This document shows positions 1 to 8,455 of a stretch of 64,000 nt of DNA, in pieces. The notes under the pieces are model-generated. The model ran no database searches, had not been told where the DNA came from, and was given only the letters and a program-made list of their open reading frames with translations. Position 1 is the first letter of the stretch. Every line of letters begins with the position of its first letter. The DNA comes from Clostridium transplantifaecale (GTDB lineage Bacteria; Bacillota; Clostridia; Lachnospirales; Lachnospiraceae). The stretch spans positions 33,102 through 97,101 of the forward strand of contig NZ_UYZY01000010.1 of the NCBI RefSeq assembly GCF_900626075.1. Direction: 5' to 3'. The translations under genes and the position numbers were made by a program.

Positions 1-1308
1 AAAAATTCCAGAAAAGAGCAGTTTGAGTGGCTGCGTTCCCAGGGATTTGAGGTGGTGGACTACAGGGAAGTAACCGGGGAAACGCTGGCGGAAACGGTCC
101 GGGAATTTTCGGAGGCTGTCTCCGGCAATGATGTTCCGTCCGACGGACTGGTGCTGCTTTACGATGATATTGAATATGGCCAGTCCCTCGGCAGGACGGC
201 CAAGTTCCCCAGAGATTCGATTGCATTTAAATGGATGGATGAGATACAGGAGACGACACTCTCTTATATCGAATGGAGCGCTTCCAGGACGGGGCTTATT
301 AACCCGGTAGCCGTATTTGAGCCGGTGGAACTGGAGGGTACGACGGTCAGCCGCGCCAGCGTCCATAACATCAGCATTATGGAGGCCCTGGAGCTGGGGG
401 CCGGAGACAGGATTACCGTCTACAAGGCTAATATGATTATCCCGCAGATAGCAGACAACCTGACAAAGAGCGGCGTCAGGGATATACCGGGGCACTGCCC
501 GGTCTGCGGCGCCGATACGGAGATTAAGCAGATAAATGATGTAAAATCCCTCTACTGTACCAATCCGGAATGTCAGGCCAAAAAAATAAAGAGCTTCACC
601 TTGTTTGTCAGCCGTGATGCGCTGAATATAGGAGGACTTTCCGAGGCTACGCTGGAAAAACTGATTGGCGTGGGTTTTATCCATGAGTACGCTGATATTT
701 TCCACCTGGACCGCTATGAACAGGAGATCGTCGTAATGGAGGGCTTCGGCCAGAAATCCTATGACAACCTGATTGCTTCCGTCAAAAAAGCGGCGGAAAC
801 TACCCTGCCGCGCGTTATATACGGCCTGGGAATAACGGGAATCGGCCTTGCGGGGGCAAAGATGATCTGCCGGACGTTTAAAAATGATTTCACCGCCATG
901 CGAAATGCGCAAAAAGAAGAGCTTGTAGCGATCGACGGAATCGGAGACGTGCTGGCGGATGCATGGATCAGTTTCTTTGGCAGTGAGAAGAATAATGAAA
1001 TTGTGGATCATCTGCTGAGCGAGCTGACCATCGAAGAAACAGCGGAAGAAGAGAGCGGAGAGGCTGTATTTGAAGGAATGACGTTCGTCATTACCGGATC
1101 GGTGGAGCATTTTAAGAACCGTAAGGAGATGCAGGAGCTGATTGAGCAGCAGGGCGGCAAGGTGACCGGCAGCGTGACCGCAAAGACGAATTATCTGATT
1201 AACAACGATACGACGTCAAATTCATCGAAGAACAAGAAAGCAAAGGAGCTTGGAATACCGATTATTTCGGAGGAAGAGTTTGTTGCAATGGCAGGCGTTC
1301 AAGAATAA
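1..1308 (+). CDS. ligA: NAD-dependent DNA ligase LigA, 5'-truncated by the window edge
   Basis: The reading frame is open from base 1, so the start lies upstream and this is the C-terminal part of the protein. Visible in order: the end of the nucleotidyl-transferase domain (DGLVLLYDD, then AFKW), an OB-fold (RTGLINPVAVFEPVELEG), a four-Cys zinc finger (CPVCG then CTNPEC), helix-hairpin-helix repeats (GLGITGIG, IDGIGDVLA) and a C-terminal BRCT domain (FEGMTFVITGSVEHFKNR onward). LigA seals nicks in replication and repair using NAD+. The motif usually written DGVVIK in LigA reads DGLVLL, so the usual lysine is Leu, while the following FK motif is kept. It may belong to a divergent Clostridia LigA subfamily or be an accessory ligase. 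A hairpin follows the stop. Confidence 0.9.
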   Translation, partial: KNSRKEQFEWLRSQGFEVVDYREVTGETLAETVREFSEAVSGNDVPSDGLVLLYDDIEYGQSLGRTAKFPRDSIAFKWMDEIQETTLSYIEWSASRTGLINPVAVFEPVELEGTTVSRASVHNISIMEALELGAGDRITVYKANMIIPQIADNLTKSGVRDIPGHCPVCGADTEIKQINDVKSLYCTNPECQAKKIKSFTLFVSRDALNIGGLSEATLEKLIGVGFIHEYADIFHLDRYEQEIVVMEGFGQKSYDNLIASVKKAAETTLPRVIYGLGITGIGLAGAKMICRTFKNDFTAMRNAQKEELVAIDGIGDVLADAWISFFGSEKNNEIVDHLLSELTIEETAEEESGEAVFEGMTFVITGSVEHFKNRKEMQELIEQQGGKVTGSVTAKTNYLINNDTTSNSSKNKKAKELGIPIISEEEFVAMAGVQE

Positions 1309-1310
1309 AA

Positions 1311-1357
1311 AGGTGGATGATTCCGGGAAAATATATTCCGGGATCATCCGCCTTTTG
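1311..1357. terminator. Bidirectional terminator between ligA and the ferritin-like gene
   Basis: An inverted repeat of about 15 bp (GGTGGATGATTCCGG paired with CCGGGATCATCCGCC, with G-U tolerance) has an A-run before it and CTTTTG after it. It sits between two convergent genes and could serve both. Confidence 0.7.
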
Positions 1358-1420
1358 CAATGGAGGCACAGAAATTTCTGAAACGGTTTATTGAAAATAT
1401 GTATTTTCCTGAGTCACATT

Positions 1421-2524
1421 TTATATCTGATGATACAGCCGGCTGAAAATCTCCACATGCATCTGCTCATCCGCGGAAATCCTTCTCAGGATATCGCAGA
1501 TACCCACATCCTGAATCCAGGACGTCTGCTGCATGTATTTGTGAATGGCTGCCTGCTCCGCTTCGATGGCCTGGGCCAGGATTGTGCGGACATTGGCTTC
1601 CGGAATGCGGCAGCCGGGAGCCGGCGGCTGTATGTGCGGATACTTCAGGCAGGCCGGGTTCCAGTACATGTATCTCCCGCTCCGGGGCTGACGGCACCAG
1701 AGACGCGGGTTTTCACCCAGCTGCATCGCCAGCTCGCCGAACAGATTCAGGTGCTGCATCTCCACCATGCTTATGCGGAGGAATGCCTCGGCCACGTCTT
1801 TATATCCTGTCGTCACCAGATGTGCATAGAAATACAATCCAACGGCGGACATCTCCGAATTCTGTCCGGCCATATTGTCAAGCATGGCGGCCGCGTAGTG
1901 GGAATTCTGCCCGGAAATTTTAGCGGGAGGATACGGAGTGGCGGCCTGGTAGGCAACATCGCAGCTTTGTAAAGGCTGGGCGGCGGCTTCGCACATTTTA
2001 TCCTGTCCGTTCTGCTGCCACCGTTGTAAATTTGATGGTGAATAATTCTGCTGGGAGACGGTGTTATCAGGCGCCGAATCCTCACAGGTACTGTTTTCCG
2101 GCCTGCAGTCATCCGGCCTGCAGTTTGCCGTTTTGACATTTTCGGCAGATGGGGTTTCACAGTGGATACTTTCTGCCTGAAGGGGGAGCGGTGTATTGCT
2201 TTCCTGCTTTTTGACATTCTGGACCGTCTCCGCCGTTACCGGGGTTCCCTGATGGGGAGCCTTTCCCGAACCTGGTGCATCTGACGCAGGATTTGACTGC
2301 CGCTCCTCTGTTCGCTGTGCCTGCGGAGGCATTGCCCGGCCCGTGCGGTTCATCTGATAATTTGTCTGGTAGTTTGCCTGATAAGGATTCTGATTGTTTG
2401 GAAATCTGTTCTGTGGGAAAACTGACTGGGCGCTGACCAGGGTATCAGGCTGCGGCGGGCAGGTAAACTGGCCCGACTGCTGGATCACCTGTCTTGCGCT
2501 CTTCTCAGAAAATGGTTCGTTCAT
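1421..2524 (-). CDS. Ferritin-like diiron-domain protein with long Pro/Gln/Asn-rich N-terminus
   Basis: A 367-residue protein. About the first 200 residues are low complexity (rich in Gln, Asn, Pro, Ser) and probably disordered. The C-terminal 150 or so residues look like a four-helix ferritin-like domain: GLYFYAHLVTTGYKDVAEAF, then EMQHLNLFGELA, and later an Ala/Glu-rich helix (AQAIEAEQAAIHKY) and ISADEQMHVEIF. The two ExxH motifs (EMQH and EQMH) with extra Glu residues are the usual diiron ligands. Function is not certain: spore-coat-associated ferritin-like proteins and rubrerythrin-like proteins are both possible. It is transcribed divergently from metA across a 170 bp gap and has no partner in an operon. 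Confidence 0.65.
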   Translation of the reverse strand: MNEPFSEKSARQVIQQSGQFTCPPQPDTLVSAQSVFPQNRFPNNQNPYQANYQTNYQMNRTGRAMPPQAQRTEERQSNPASDAPGSGKAPHQGTPVTAETVQNVKKQESNTPLPLQAESIHCETPSAENVKTANCRPDDCRPENSTCEDSAPDNTVSQQNYSPSNLQRWQQNGQDKMCEAAAQPLQSCDVAYQAATPYPPAKISGQNSHYAAAMLDNMAGQNSEMSAVGLYFYAHLVTTGYKDVAEAFLRISMVEMQHLNLFGELAMQLGENPRLWCRQPRSGRYMYWNPACLKYPHIQPPAPGCRIPEANVRTILAQAIEAEQAAIHKYMQQTSWIQDVGICDILRRISADEQMHVEIFSRLYHQI

Positions 2525-2697
2525 GATAGATTCAGTCCTTTTTTGTCCTGTTCTCTATCTATTTTATGAGGCGGACTGGCAATTATGTTTAAAATATGAT
2601 ATGATACAAAACACCAGAAAGCTGTAGTGCAGTTTTCGGCCAATCTGCAGTAAAATGATGTACAGAAACGACTTTTTTGAGAAAGAGGTGGCTGTTT

Positions 2698-3615
2698 ATG
2701 CCGATTAAAATTCAAAAGGATCTTCCGGCTAAAGTGATCCTGGAATCTGAGAATATATTTGTGATGGATGAGGAGAGAGCCATGACCCAGGATATCCGTC
2801 CCCTGGAAATCCTGATCCTGAATCTGATGCCCGTTAAGGAGGACACGGAAACCCAGCTCCTGCGCGCCCTGTCTAATACACCGCTTCAGGTGGACTGCAC
2901 CTTTTTGATGCTGGCCTCCCATACGTCAAAGAATACATCCGCAAGCCATTTAAATAAATTTTACATTACCTTTGATGAGATTAAAAGGAAGAAATACGAT
3001 GGAATGATTATCACCGGCGCTCCTGTCGAGAATATGGAGTACGAGGAAATCAATTACTGGGAAGAACTCACCAAGATCATGGAGTGGAGCAAGACCCATG
3101 TGACGTCCACGCTGCATATCTGCTGGGGGGCCCAGGCCGGACTGTATTACCATTACGGTATCCCGAAATACAAACGGAAGAGCAAGCTGTCCGGTGTATA
3201 CCGCCACAGGGTCCTGGATCGCAAGGTGCCGCTTGTGAGGAGCCTCGACGACTATTTTTACTGCCCTCATTCCCGCCATACGGAAGTGCGGGAGGAGGAT
3301 ATCGCAAAACAAAGTGAGCTTGTAATCCTGGCAAAGTCGGAAGAAGCGGGCGTGTTCCTCGTGATGAGCCGGGACGGAAAACAGATATTTATGCAGGGCC
3401 ATCCCGAATACGACAGGATGACGCTGAATAACGAGTACCACAGGGATCTGAATAAGGATTTGAACCCGGAAGTTCCGTGCAATTATTATGAAAATAATGA
3501 TCCGTTCTCTCCTCCTGTGCTGAATTGGAGAAATATGTCCAATACTCTGTACAGCAACTGGCTGAACTATTATGTATATCAGGTTACGCCGTATCTGCTG
3601 GAGGATGAGGAATAA
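2698..3615 (+). CDS. metA: Homoserine O-acyltransferase MetA (probably acetyl-CoA dependent)
   Basis: First committed step of methionine synthesis: acylation of the homoserine hydroxyl. The ATG at 2698 (MPIKIQKDLP) is chosen over an upstream in-frame TTG because it fits the family start and follows AGAAAGAGGTGG. The protein is 305 residues, the normal length. Visible are the catalytic Cys (HICWGAQAGLYYHYG) and the His/Glu of QGHPEY. The motif ITGAPVENMEYEE has Glu where the E. coli enzyme has Gly. From published MetA work this Glu is associated with acetyl-CoA rather than succinyl-CoA use, so homoserine O-acetyltransferase activity is the likely call. It stands alone, with its own terminator. 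I see no SAM riboswitch or T-box in the leader. Confidence 0.93.
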   Translation: MPIKIQKDLPAKVILESENIFVMDEERAMTQDIRPLEILILNLMPVKEDTETQLLRALSNTPLQVDCTFLMLASHTSKNTSASHLNKFYITFDEIKRKKYDGMIITGAPVENMEYEEINYWEELTKIMEWSKTHVTSTLHICWGAQAGLYYHYGIPKYKRKSKLSGVYRHRVLDRKVPLVRSLDDYFYCPHSRHTEVREEDIAKQSELVILAKSEEAGVFLVMSRDGKQIFMQGHPEYDRMTLNNEYHRDLNKDLNPEVPCNYYENNDPFSPPVLNWRNMSNTLYSNWLNYYVYQVTPYLLEDEE

Positions 3616-3628
3616 GACGATACAGAAA

Positions 3629-3654
3629 GAGGCACCGAAGCGATTCGGTGCCTT
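3629..3654. terminator. Terminator after metA
   Basis: Perfect 9-bp stem GGCACCGAA / TTCGGTGCC with a GCGA tetraloop, preceded by AGA and followed by TTGAC. It lies between the convergent metA and cupin genes. Confidence 0.75.
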
Positions 3655-3691
3655 GACATTTATGGGTGCTTATAAGGTTGCCTGGATAAAT

Positions 3692-4021
3692 TTAGCGTTC
3701 CACCACAATAGTAAGCATAGATAAATCTGCATTTCCGGTATTGATGATGCTATGTTCGGAGCCTTTCCGGCAGATATGGCAAATGCCCGGGGTTAAAATT
3801 TCTTCCTTTCCGTCACAAACCGCTTTCCCTGTTCCGGAAATAATGTAGTTAATATCATCGCTCGTTTCATGTTTATGTAAACCGATTGAACCGCCAACGT
3901 GAATATGGCAGGGAATTATTTTTCCATGTTCGTCCATAAACATCTTGGCTGTCATTTCACCTGTACCGTTATTCATACCCGGTAGCCTGATTTCTTTGAT
4001 TTCATTAAAGTCTATAATCAT
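3692..4021 (-). CDS. Small single-domain cupin protein
   Basis: A 109-residue single cupin domain. Motif 1 is visible as GLHKHETSDDINYIISGTG (two His and downstream acidic residues), motif 2 as PGICHICRKGSEHSIINTG. Such small cupins bind a divalent metal and act as isomerases, dioxygenases or sugar-binding modules; the sequence does not reveal which. It has a good ribosome binding site on the minus strand (GGAGGAAGACAAATG) and a TATAAT-like -10 about 35 bp upstream (4057-4062). It is monocistronic, convergent with metA and divergent from the secreted protein gene at 4300. Confidence 0.75.
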   Translation of the reverse strand: MIIDFNEIKEIRLPGMNNGTGEMTAKMFMDEHGKIIPCHIHVGGSIGLHKHETSDDINYIISGTGKAVCDGKEEILTPGICHICRKGSEHSIINTGNADLSMLTIVVER

Positions 4022-4299
4022 TTGTCTTCCTCCTTCAAAATTCCGATTTGTTCAATTATAGCAGAGATGGAATCAAAAAAGAAGTACGCTGCATTTACTT
4101 GCGCTGCGGCTATCCTTATGCAGTTTTGCATGGTCAGTGGATACACAATTATGCAAAATTAAGTTCTGTTTTTCCAGTTCTTTTAGAGAAGCTTTTGATA
4201 AAATAGGCGTATAGAAGAAACGTGGCAGGCATGAAAGTCCGGCCGGTGAATTCGGTTAGAACAATCAGACACGAAAAGTGATATGAAAGGAGAGTAAAT

Positions 4300-4872
4300 A
4301 TGAAGTTAAAAAAAACGGTGGTATTGATAGCCGCAGGTGTGTTACTAATGAATGCGATTCCCTGTTATGCGGCATCGGGGGAGGGGGTTAAAACGAAGGT
4401 TGCGTCAGTTTCAGTCACTGACGGGGCAAATTATTCCCAGATTCCTGATGCTGAAACATTACAAAGAGATGTCGGCTTTGTACCAAAGAGTCCTGATACG
4501 CTTGCAGGTGACTACAAATTTACCTCCGGGGCTATAACTGAATCGTATGATTTAGATTCCAGCGGGAATCTTGTGAACCCAAAGAAAGGAATCAATTATA
4601 AATACGTAAATTCAACTACCGGGAAAACGGTCAGCCTTTCGTCTGAGCTCAAATCGGAACGATCCGCTCCGGAAAACTCCGTTGTCACAAAATATGGGGA
4701 AACAGAGTTATATTTCAATAATCAGTATGCCAATTATCTGGGATGGTTTGATCATGATATTTTTTATTCCCTGATGGATATCAATAAGTTGGTTACACAG
4801 GAGGAAATGACAGCAATAGCAAAGGAAATAATCGATAGGAACACAGAGGAGGCCGCCGTCTCCCTCAGATGA
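4300..4872 (+). CDS. Secreted protein of unknown function, DUF4367-like
   Basis: A 190-residue protein with a clear N-terminal signal peptide (basic MKLKK, hydrophobic stretch, cleavage near CYAASGEG). The rest, with VGFVPKSPDTLAGDY, an aromatic central part and a final helix beginning VTQEEMTAIAKEII, resembles the DUF4367 family often found at the ends of anti-sigma or lipoprotein-like proteins in Firmicutes; this is a weak visual match. The start is supported by GAAAGGAGAG 8 bp upstream. No neighbour indicates its function. A terminator-like hairpin follows. Confidence 0.6.
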   Translation: MKLKKTVVLIAAGVLLMNAIPCYAASGEGVKTKVASVSVTDGANYSQIPDAETLQRDVGFVPKSPDTLAGDYKFTSGAITESYDLDSSGNLVNPKKGINYKYVNSTTGKTVSLSSELKSERSAPENSVVTKYGETELYFNNQYANYLGWFDHDIFYSLMDINKLVTQEEMTAIAKEIIDRNTEEAAVSLR

Positions 4873-4895
4873 CGCTTAAAAAGCAGAAGGATGTA

Positions 4896-4962
4896 TTGAA
4901 AAGCTGCAGCAAATCATGGATAATAAAGTCAGACTTGTTATCTGGAGATTGCCGCAGCTTTT
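4896..4962 (+). terminator. Terminator after secreted protein gene
   Basis: AAAGCTGCAGCAA pairs with TTGCCGCAGCTTT across a 40 nt apical region, followed by TTTTTTG. Confidence 0.6.
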
Positions 4963-5024
4963 TTGCTGCTTAAAACCTGCTGTATCAAACTTAATAGAAA
5001 AATCGGATAAAGGAGAGGTAAAAA

Positions 5025-6185
5025 ATGGAGTACAGAAGATTTGAAACGATCCCGGAAAAGGTATCCCTTCTGGGCCTGGGCGGAATGAGGTTTCCTGTTC
5101 TGGATGATCAGCCGGACAGGGTAATAGAGGAAGGTGTGCAGGCTCTTGTCGATCATGCAGTCAGCCGGGGAATCACGTATTTTGATACGGCTTATTCCTA
5201 TCATGGAGGCCGTTCGGAGGAGGTTCTGACACGGGCATTGGGGAAATATCAGAGAGATACCTACTATCTGGCTGATAAGCTGCCGATTTGGCTGATTCAG
5301 GAAGAAGGAGACACGGAGCGTTATTTTCAAGAACAGTTGGAGCGGTGCAGGACGGAGTATTTTGATTTCTATCTGGTGCATTCCCTCGATCGGCTTAAGT
5401 ATGCAATCTGTGAGAAGTTCCATGTATTTGATAAATTGAAACAATTCCAGGCAGAGGGGAAAATCAGGCATCTCGGGTTTTCATTTCACGATACGCCCGA
5501 GCTTTTGGAAAAAATAGTGACGGACCACCAATGGGATTTTGCCCAGATTCAACTGAATTATCTGGATTGGGAGATGCAGGATGCGAAGGGCCAGTACGAA
5601 ATTCTGGTATCCCACGGACTTCCCTGCGTTGTGATGGAGCCCAGCCGCGGGGGAGCGCTGATATTCCTGCCGGAATCAGCGGCGAAATCATTGAAGGAGG
5701 TTCATCCAGAGGCGTCCATTGGTTCATGGGCGATCCGGTTTGCCGCATCGAAACCGGGCGTACTCTGTGTCTTAAGCGGGATGGAGTCGGAAGATATTAT
5801 TGATGATAATGCGGCTGCCGTGACTGGAGTGAAGCCGTTTGACAGGAGAGAGCAGCAGGCTGTTGAGAAGGCGGCCGAGAATTTTATGAAAAATAAAATG
5901 ATCCCATGCACCGGCTGTGCCTATTGCCGGGAATGTCCCAAAGAGGTAAATATCCCTAAAATCTTTGCCGCTTACAACCAGTATCTGGCCGGCCGCGACA
6001 ATTTTCAGTTTTACAATGCCTATTCCAAGATAAAGCCGGAGGAAAGAGCCGTCAACTGCGTTAAATGCGGCAAGTGCATGGAGCGGTGCCCGCAGTCTAT
6101 CCCGATCACAGACAATCTGGCAACAGTACAGAAGCTGGCGGAGCAGATTAATGGGAACCGGCCTTCCAACTGGGGAGAACTGTGA
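5025..6185 (+). CDS. Aldo/keto reductase with C-terminal 2x[4Fe-4S] domain
   Basis: A 386-residue oxidoreductase. The N-terminal 270 or so residues are an aldo/keto reductase barrel (LGLGGMRFP, FDTAYSYHGGRSEE with catalytic Asp and Tyr, LADKLP, DFYLVHSLD). The C-terminus holds two ferredoxin-like cysteine clusters, CTGCAYCRECP and CVKCGKCMERCP. This fusion architecture is common in anaerobic Clostridia and is annotated only as a predicted oxidoreductase of the aldo/keto reductase family, with unknown substrate. The clusters suggest electron exchange with ferredoxin or flavodoxin. GGAGAGGTAAAAA precedes the ATG. It appears monocistronic. Confidence 0.88.
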   Translation: MEYRRFETIPEKVSLLGLGGMRFPVLDDQPDRVIEEGVQALVDHAVSRGITYFDTAYSYHGGRSEEVLTRALGKYQRDTYYLADKLPIWLIQEEGDTERYFQEQLERCRTEYFDFYLVHSLDRLKYAICEKFHVFDKLKQFQAEGKIRHLGFSFHDTPELLEKIVTDHQWDFAQIQLNYLDWEMQDAKGQYEILVSHGLPCVVMEPSRGGALIFLPESAAKSLKEVHPEASIGSWAIRFAASKPGVLCVLSGMESEDIIDDNAAAVTGVKPFDRREQQAVEKAAENFMKNKMIPCTGCAYCRECPKEVNIPKIFAAYNQYLAGRDNFQFYNAYSKIKPEERAVNCVKCGKCMERCPQSIPITDNLATVQKLAEQINGNRPSNWGEL

Positions 6186-6217
6186 CGGACCGGCGCCGTT
6201 TTGGACGCAGAGGGGAA

Positions 6218-6307
6218 TCAGCCCTTGTTCTTGCCGGCAACGATCAGACAGGTCAGAATACAGCCGGATAAAAGGCCGGCCAGAAAACAGACAATACCCA
6301 ACATCAT
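6218..6307 (-). CDS. 29-residue single-span membrane protein, DUF3789-like
   Basis: A tiny reading frame on the minus strand encoding MMLGIVCFLAGLLSGCILTC and ending in IVAGKNKG. It has one hydrophobic helix with Gly/Cys spacing and a short positively charged tail. The pattern and length resemble the very small DUF3789 family of Firmicutes membrane proteins, whose function is unknown. GAAAGGAAC lies about 10 bp upstream of the start. It is convergent with the aldo/keto reductase. The call rests on family resemblance and the ribosome binding site only. Confidence 0.5.
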   Translation of the reverse strand: MMLGIVCFLAGLLSGCILTCLIVAGKNKG

Positions 6308-6476
6308 AGATTTATGTTCCTTTCAGAATACTCAGAGATAACGATACCGGTTAAAATAGATACTGTTATATATATATTATGGACCTGATTCAGTTAAGTA
6401 TAAGCATTTTGCAAATAAAAAGCTAATATACTGTTTTTCATTTATTCCGCAGGAATAAGGGAGAGGCGCAGGGGTA

Positions 6477-6505
6477 TTGTCTATCGGATATATGGATGCT
6501 ATACT
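6477..6505 (+). promoter_or_regulatory. Sigma-A-type promoter upstream of the 6648 gene
   Basis: TTGTCT, 17 bp, TATACT. The rest of the gap 6308-6647 is AT-rich and holds no gene I can support. The transcript would have a leader of about 135 nt. Confidence 0.55.
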
Positions 6506-6647
6506 ATATGTATACGAAAATTATGGGAAATTTTAGAACTGGCAAGTTCTATGACAATGTGCAGGAAAGCTGCCGGAAGGGAGAAGAGAGCTAAAGGGAG
6601 AGCACACTCTTAAATGCCGCGTATAGCATAAGCTCTCATCAGAATTG

Positions 6648-7988
6648 ATGAATCATAAAATTGCATTGCTGCTGCAGGAGCATTTTGCCTCATATTGCCG
6701 GGACGAGCTGGGGAATGAGCAGAAGGATTGCAGCCTGACCTATTTTACTTATGACACACTGAAAGAGCTCCAAAAGATTTTTCTGGATAACAAAGACAAA
6801 TACGACGGGTTTATCACCAGCGGCGCGGTGCCGCTTAATGCACTGCGCGATATTGACGTGCCGCCCTACTCCGTCAAGGCGTACTTTGGCGGCAATCTGG
6901 AAAACACATACAGGATTCTCCTGGAGCAGGTACTGAAACGGGAAGGGACCGATCCGGCAGGGATTGGCCTTGATTACCTGGACGACGGGAAAATGCTGCA
7001 GACGGTGCTGGAGCAGGACCGCCTGCCGGAGATGGTCTCCGAGTTTGAAAATTCCTTTGTAGGTCTTTCGGAGCAGGAACTGGAGGCGGTGGAGAACCGG
7101 CTTGTTGAGAAATATTTAAGGCAGTGCAGAGAGGGGCAGCTTGACTTTGTCATCACCTATTTCCACAGTGTTGTGGAGGCGCTCGGCCGGGAAAATGTAA
7201 AGTGCTACTACTCCTACCCCAGCAGAAATTCGATGATTCAGACGCTGGAACTGTGCGGAAAAAATATCAGACTGGAAAAGATGCGCCGCAATATTTCCGC
7301 TGTTATCCGCATCAGTCCCGATATCACCCGATGGAGAAATAAGAAAAATTCCAACCAGGAGCTGGAGATGCTGGCGTTAAAGGGCAGTATCCTGGAATAC
7401 TGCAGGATGTACCGGGCGGAGCCGGTTATGAAGGATGATTTTACCGATGTGGAATTATATCTGAATACGGAGCAGGTGCAGAAGATGACGGAGCAGTTTA
7501 CAAACTTCGATCTGCCGGGCTACCTGGAGGAGAAAGCAGGATTCTGCGGCTTTGTGAGCATCGGCTCAGGAGATGAGCTGGGCAGGGCCAGGCTCCACGC
7601 AATGCAGGCCAGAGATTACGGAAGCCGCCTAGGGCAGGATACGTGTATCTACATTGATGAGAAAGAGGAAGTCCATTCGCTGCCCCTTAAGAGCACAGTG
7701 GAAAAACCTGCTTCAGGAATTCCGGCCTCTTATGTTGAAAACATCGCGAACCAATCCCACCTGTCATCAGAGACCGTATACCGGGTAATAGCGGCAATGC
7801 AGACCGAGCAGTCGGATGAATTTACGGCCACGGACCTTGTCAGGGTACAGGACTTCTCACTGCGCATCGCCACAAGGGTTCTAACCGCTCTAACCGAGTC
7901 CGGTTATGCGGAAAAAATAGGACAAAAAAGAATCGGAAATAAGGGAAGACCGCTGAATCTTTACAAAATTAAAATCAAATATCTATGA
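6648..7988 (+). CDS. Putative transcriptional regulator with PrpR-like sensor and C-terminal winged helix
   Basis: I do not firmly recognise this 446-residue protein. The first 110 or so residues resemble a PrpR-N/periplasmic-binding-like receiver (KYDGFITSGAVPLNAL). The middle resembles a degenerate GGDEF-like dimer domain (FVSIGSGDELGRARLHAMQA, then CIYIDEKEE) as found in CdaR/PucR-type regulators. The last 80 residues look like tandem helix-turn-helix elements (SSETVYRVIAAM, FSLRIATRVLTALTESGY) ending in a basic wing. No enzymatic motif is seen. The ATG at 6648 is preceded in frame by TTG at 6645 and has only a weak ribosome binding site, so the start is uncertain. Its 3' end abuts repeat element R1. 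Confidence 0.5.
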   Translation: MNHKIALLLQEHFASYCRDELGNEQKDCSLTYFTYDTLKELQKIFLDNKDKYDGFITSGAVPLNALRDIDVPPYSVKAYFGGNLENTYRILLEQVLKREGTDPAGIGLDYLDDGKMLQTVLEQDRLPEMVSEFENSFVGLSEQELEAVENRLVEKYLRQCREGQLDFVITYFHSVVEALGRENVKCYYSYPSRNSMIQTLELCGKNIRLEKMRRNISAVIRISPDITRWRNKKNSNQELEMLALKGSILEYCRMYRAEPVMKDDFTDVELYLNTEQVQKMTEQFTNFDLPGYLEEKAGFCGFVSIGSGDELGRARLHAMQARDYGSRLGQDTCIYIDEKEEVHSLPLKSTVEKPASGIPASYVENIANQSHLSSETVYRVIAAMQTEQSDEFTATDLVRVQDFSLRIATRVLTALTESGYAEKIGQKRIGNKGRPLNLYKIKIKYL

Positions 7989-7990
7989 CA

Positions 7991-8370
7991 GGACGCGACA
8001 ACACCTCATCCACTTGAGTGAACACAGAGGCTGCGACAACACTTCATCCACTGAAGTGAACGCAGTGGCCGCGACAATACCCCATCCCACTTGAAGAAAT
8101 AGAACAGATCAGCGGCTCCAGGCGTGGGAATGGGATGGCGAAAACCTTCGCGTCTTCAGTCCCGGCCATAACGTGCCTGTGGGGAAGAAGGGAGAAAAAG
8201 ATTCCGGAGGGAACCTGGAGTTCATCGGCACTTACCGAGGTTCTTCACGAGGTTAGTGTCCGTTATGTACTCCAAAGAGCGCAAGCGTTTCCCGCAGGAA
8301 CTTTTTCTGCCCGGATTCACCACCCCGCGACAACCTAAAATCCGGGACTGAAGACTCACCCCCCCTTCAT
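7991..8370 (-). repeat. Foldback element R1 (minus orientation) with triplicated tail
   Basis: One of nine related foldback elements. Signature motifs GTCTTCAGTCCCGG (8152-8165) and CCGGGACTGAAGAC (8342-8355) are exact inverted repeats. Between them two imperfectly complementary arms carry the common GGGGAA...GAGAAAAA...TTCC pattern. The outer arm is present on the tail side but replaced at the head by a C-run, so the head is truncated. The tail (7991-8104) is a 38-bp unit repeated three times. The element lies 2 bp after the preceding stop codon. Confidence 0.75.
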
Positions 8371-8379
8371 AAAAACTTG

Positions 8380-8408
8380 TTGTAAAATACCCAAATCAGT
8401 GGTATTAT
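8380..8408 (+). promoter_or_regulatory. Promoter of the cluster 1 deoR gene
   Basis: TTGTAA, 17 bp, TATTAT, beginning just outside R1; the deoR start follows about 48 bp later, with AGAAGGGAT as a spaced ribosome binding site. Confidence 0.5.
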
Positions 8409-8455
8409 TTTGATGAAGTGTTTGTTAACTTTGTAGAAGGGATTCGGTATATTGT

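Noticed and set aside
1391..1972. Long open frame on the plus strand opposite the ferritin-like gene
   Set aside because: It is antisense to a protein with clear diiron motifs and shows no family resemblance.
2520..2697. SAM riboswitch (S-box) or T-box upstream of metA
   Set aside because: The leader is short and lacks the conserved S-box core and the T-box sequence.
4081..4160. Possible small RNA or gene remnant between the cupin and secreted protein genes
   Set aside because: Some GC-rich repeats of TTGCGCTGCGG type, but no stable structure or frame is evident.
7991..8104. Three regular 38-bp units resembling a short CRISPR array
   Set aside because: The units are directly adjacent without unique spacers, no cas genes are present, and the unit is the tail of R1.
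8135..8338. Open reading frame inside R1, with similar frames in R2, R5, R6 and R8 (for example peptides with NERxRFPQELFLPGFP)
   Set aside because: The frames recur only because the repeat DNA recurs. They have no consistent ribosome binding site, run on either strand of a foldback, and are broken or shifted in other copies.
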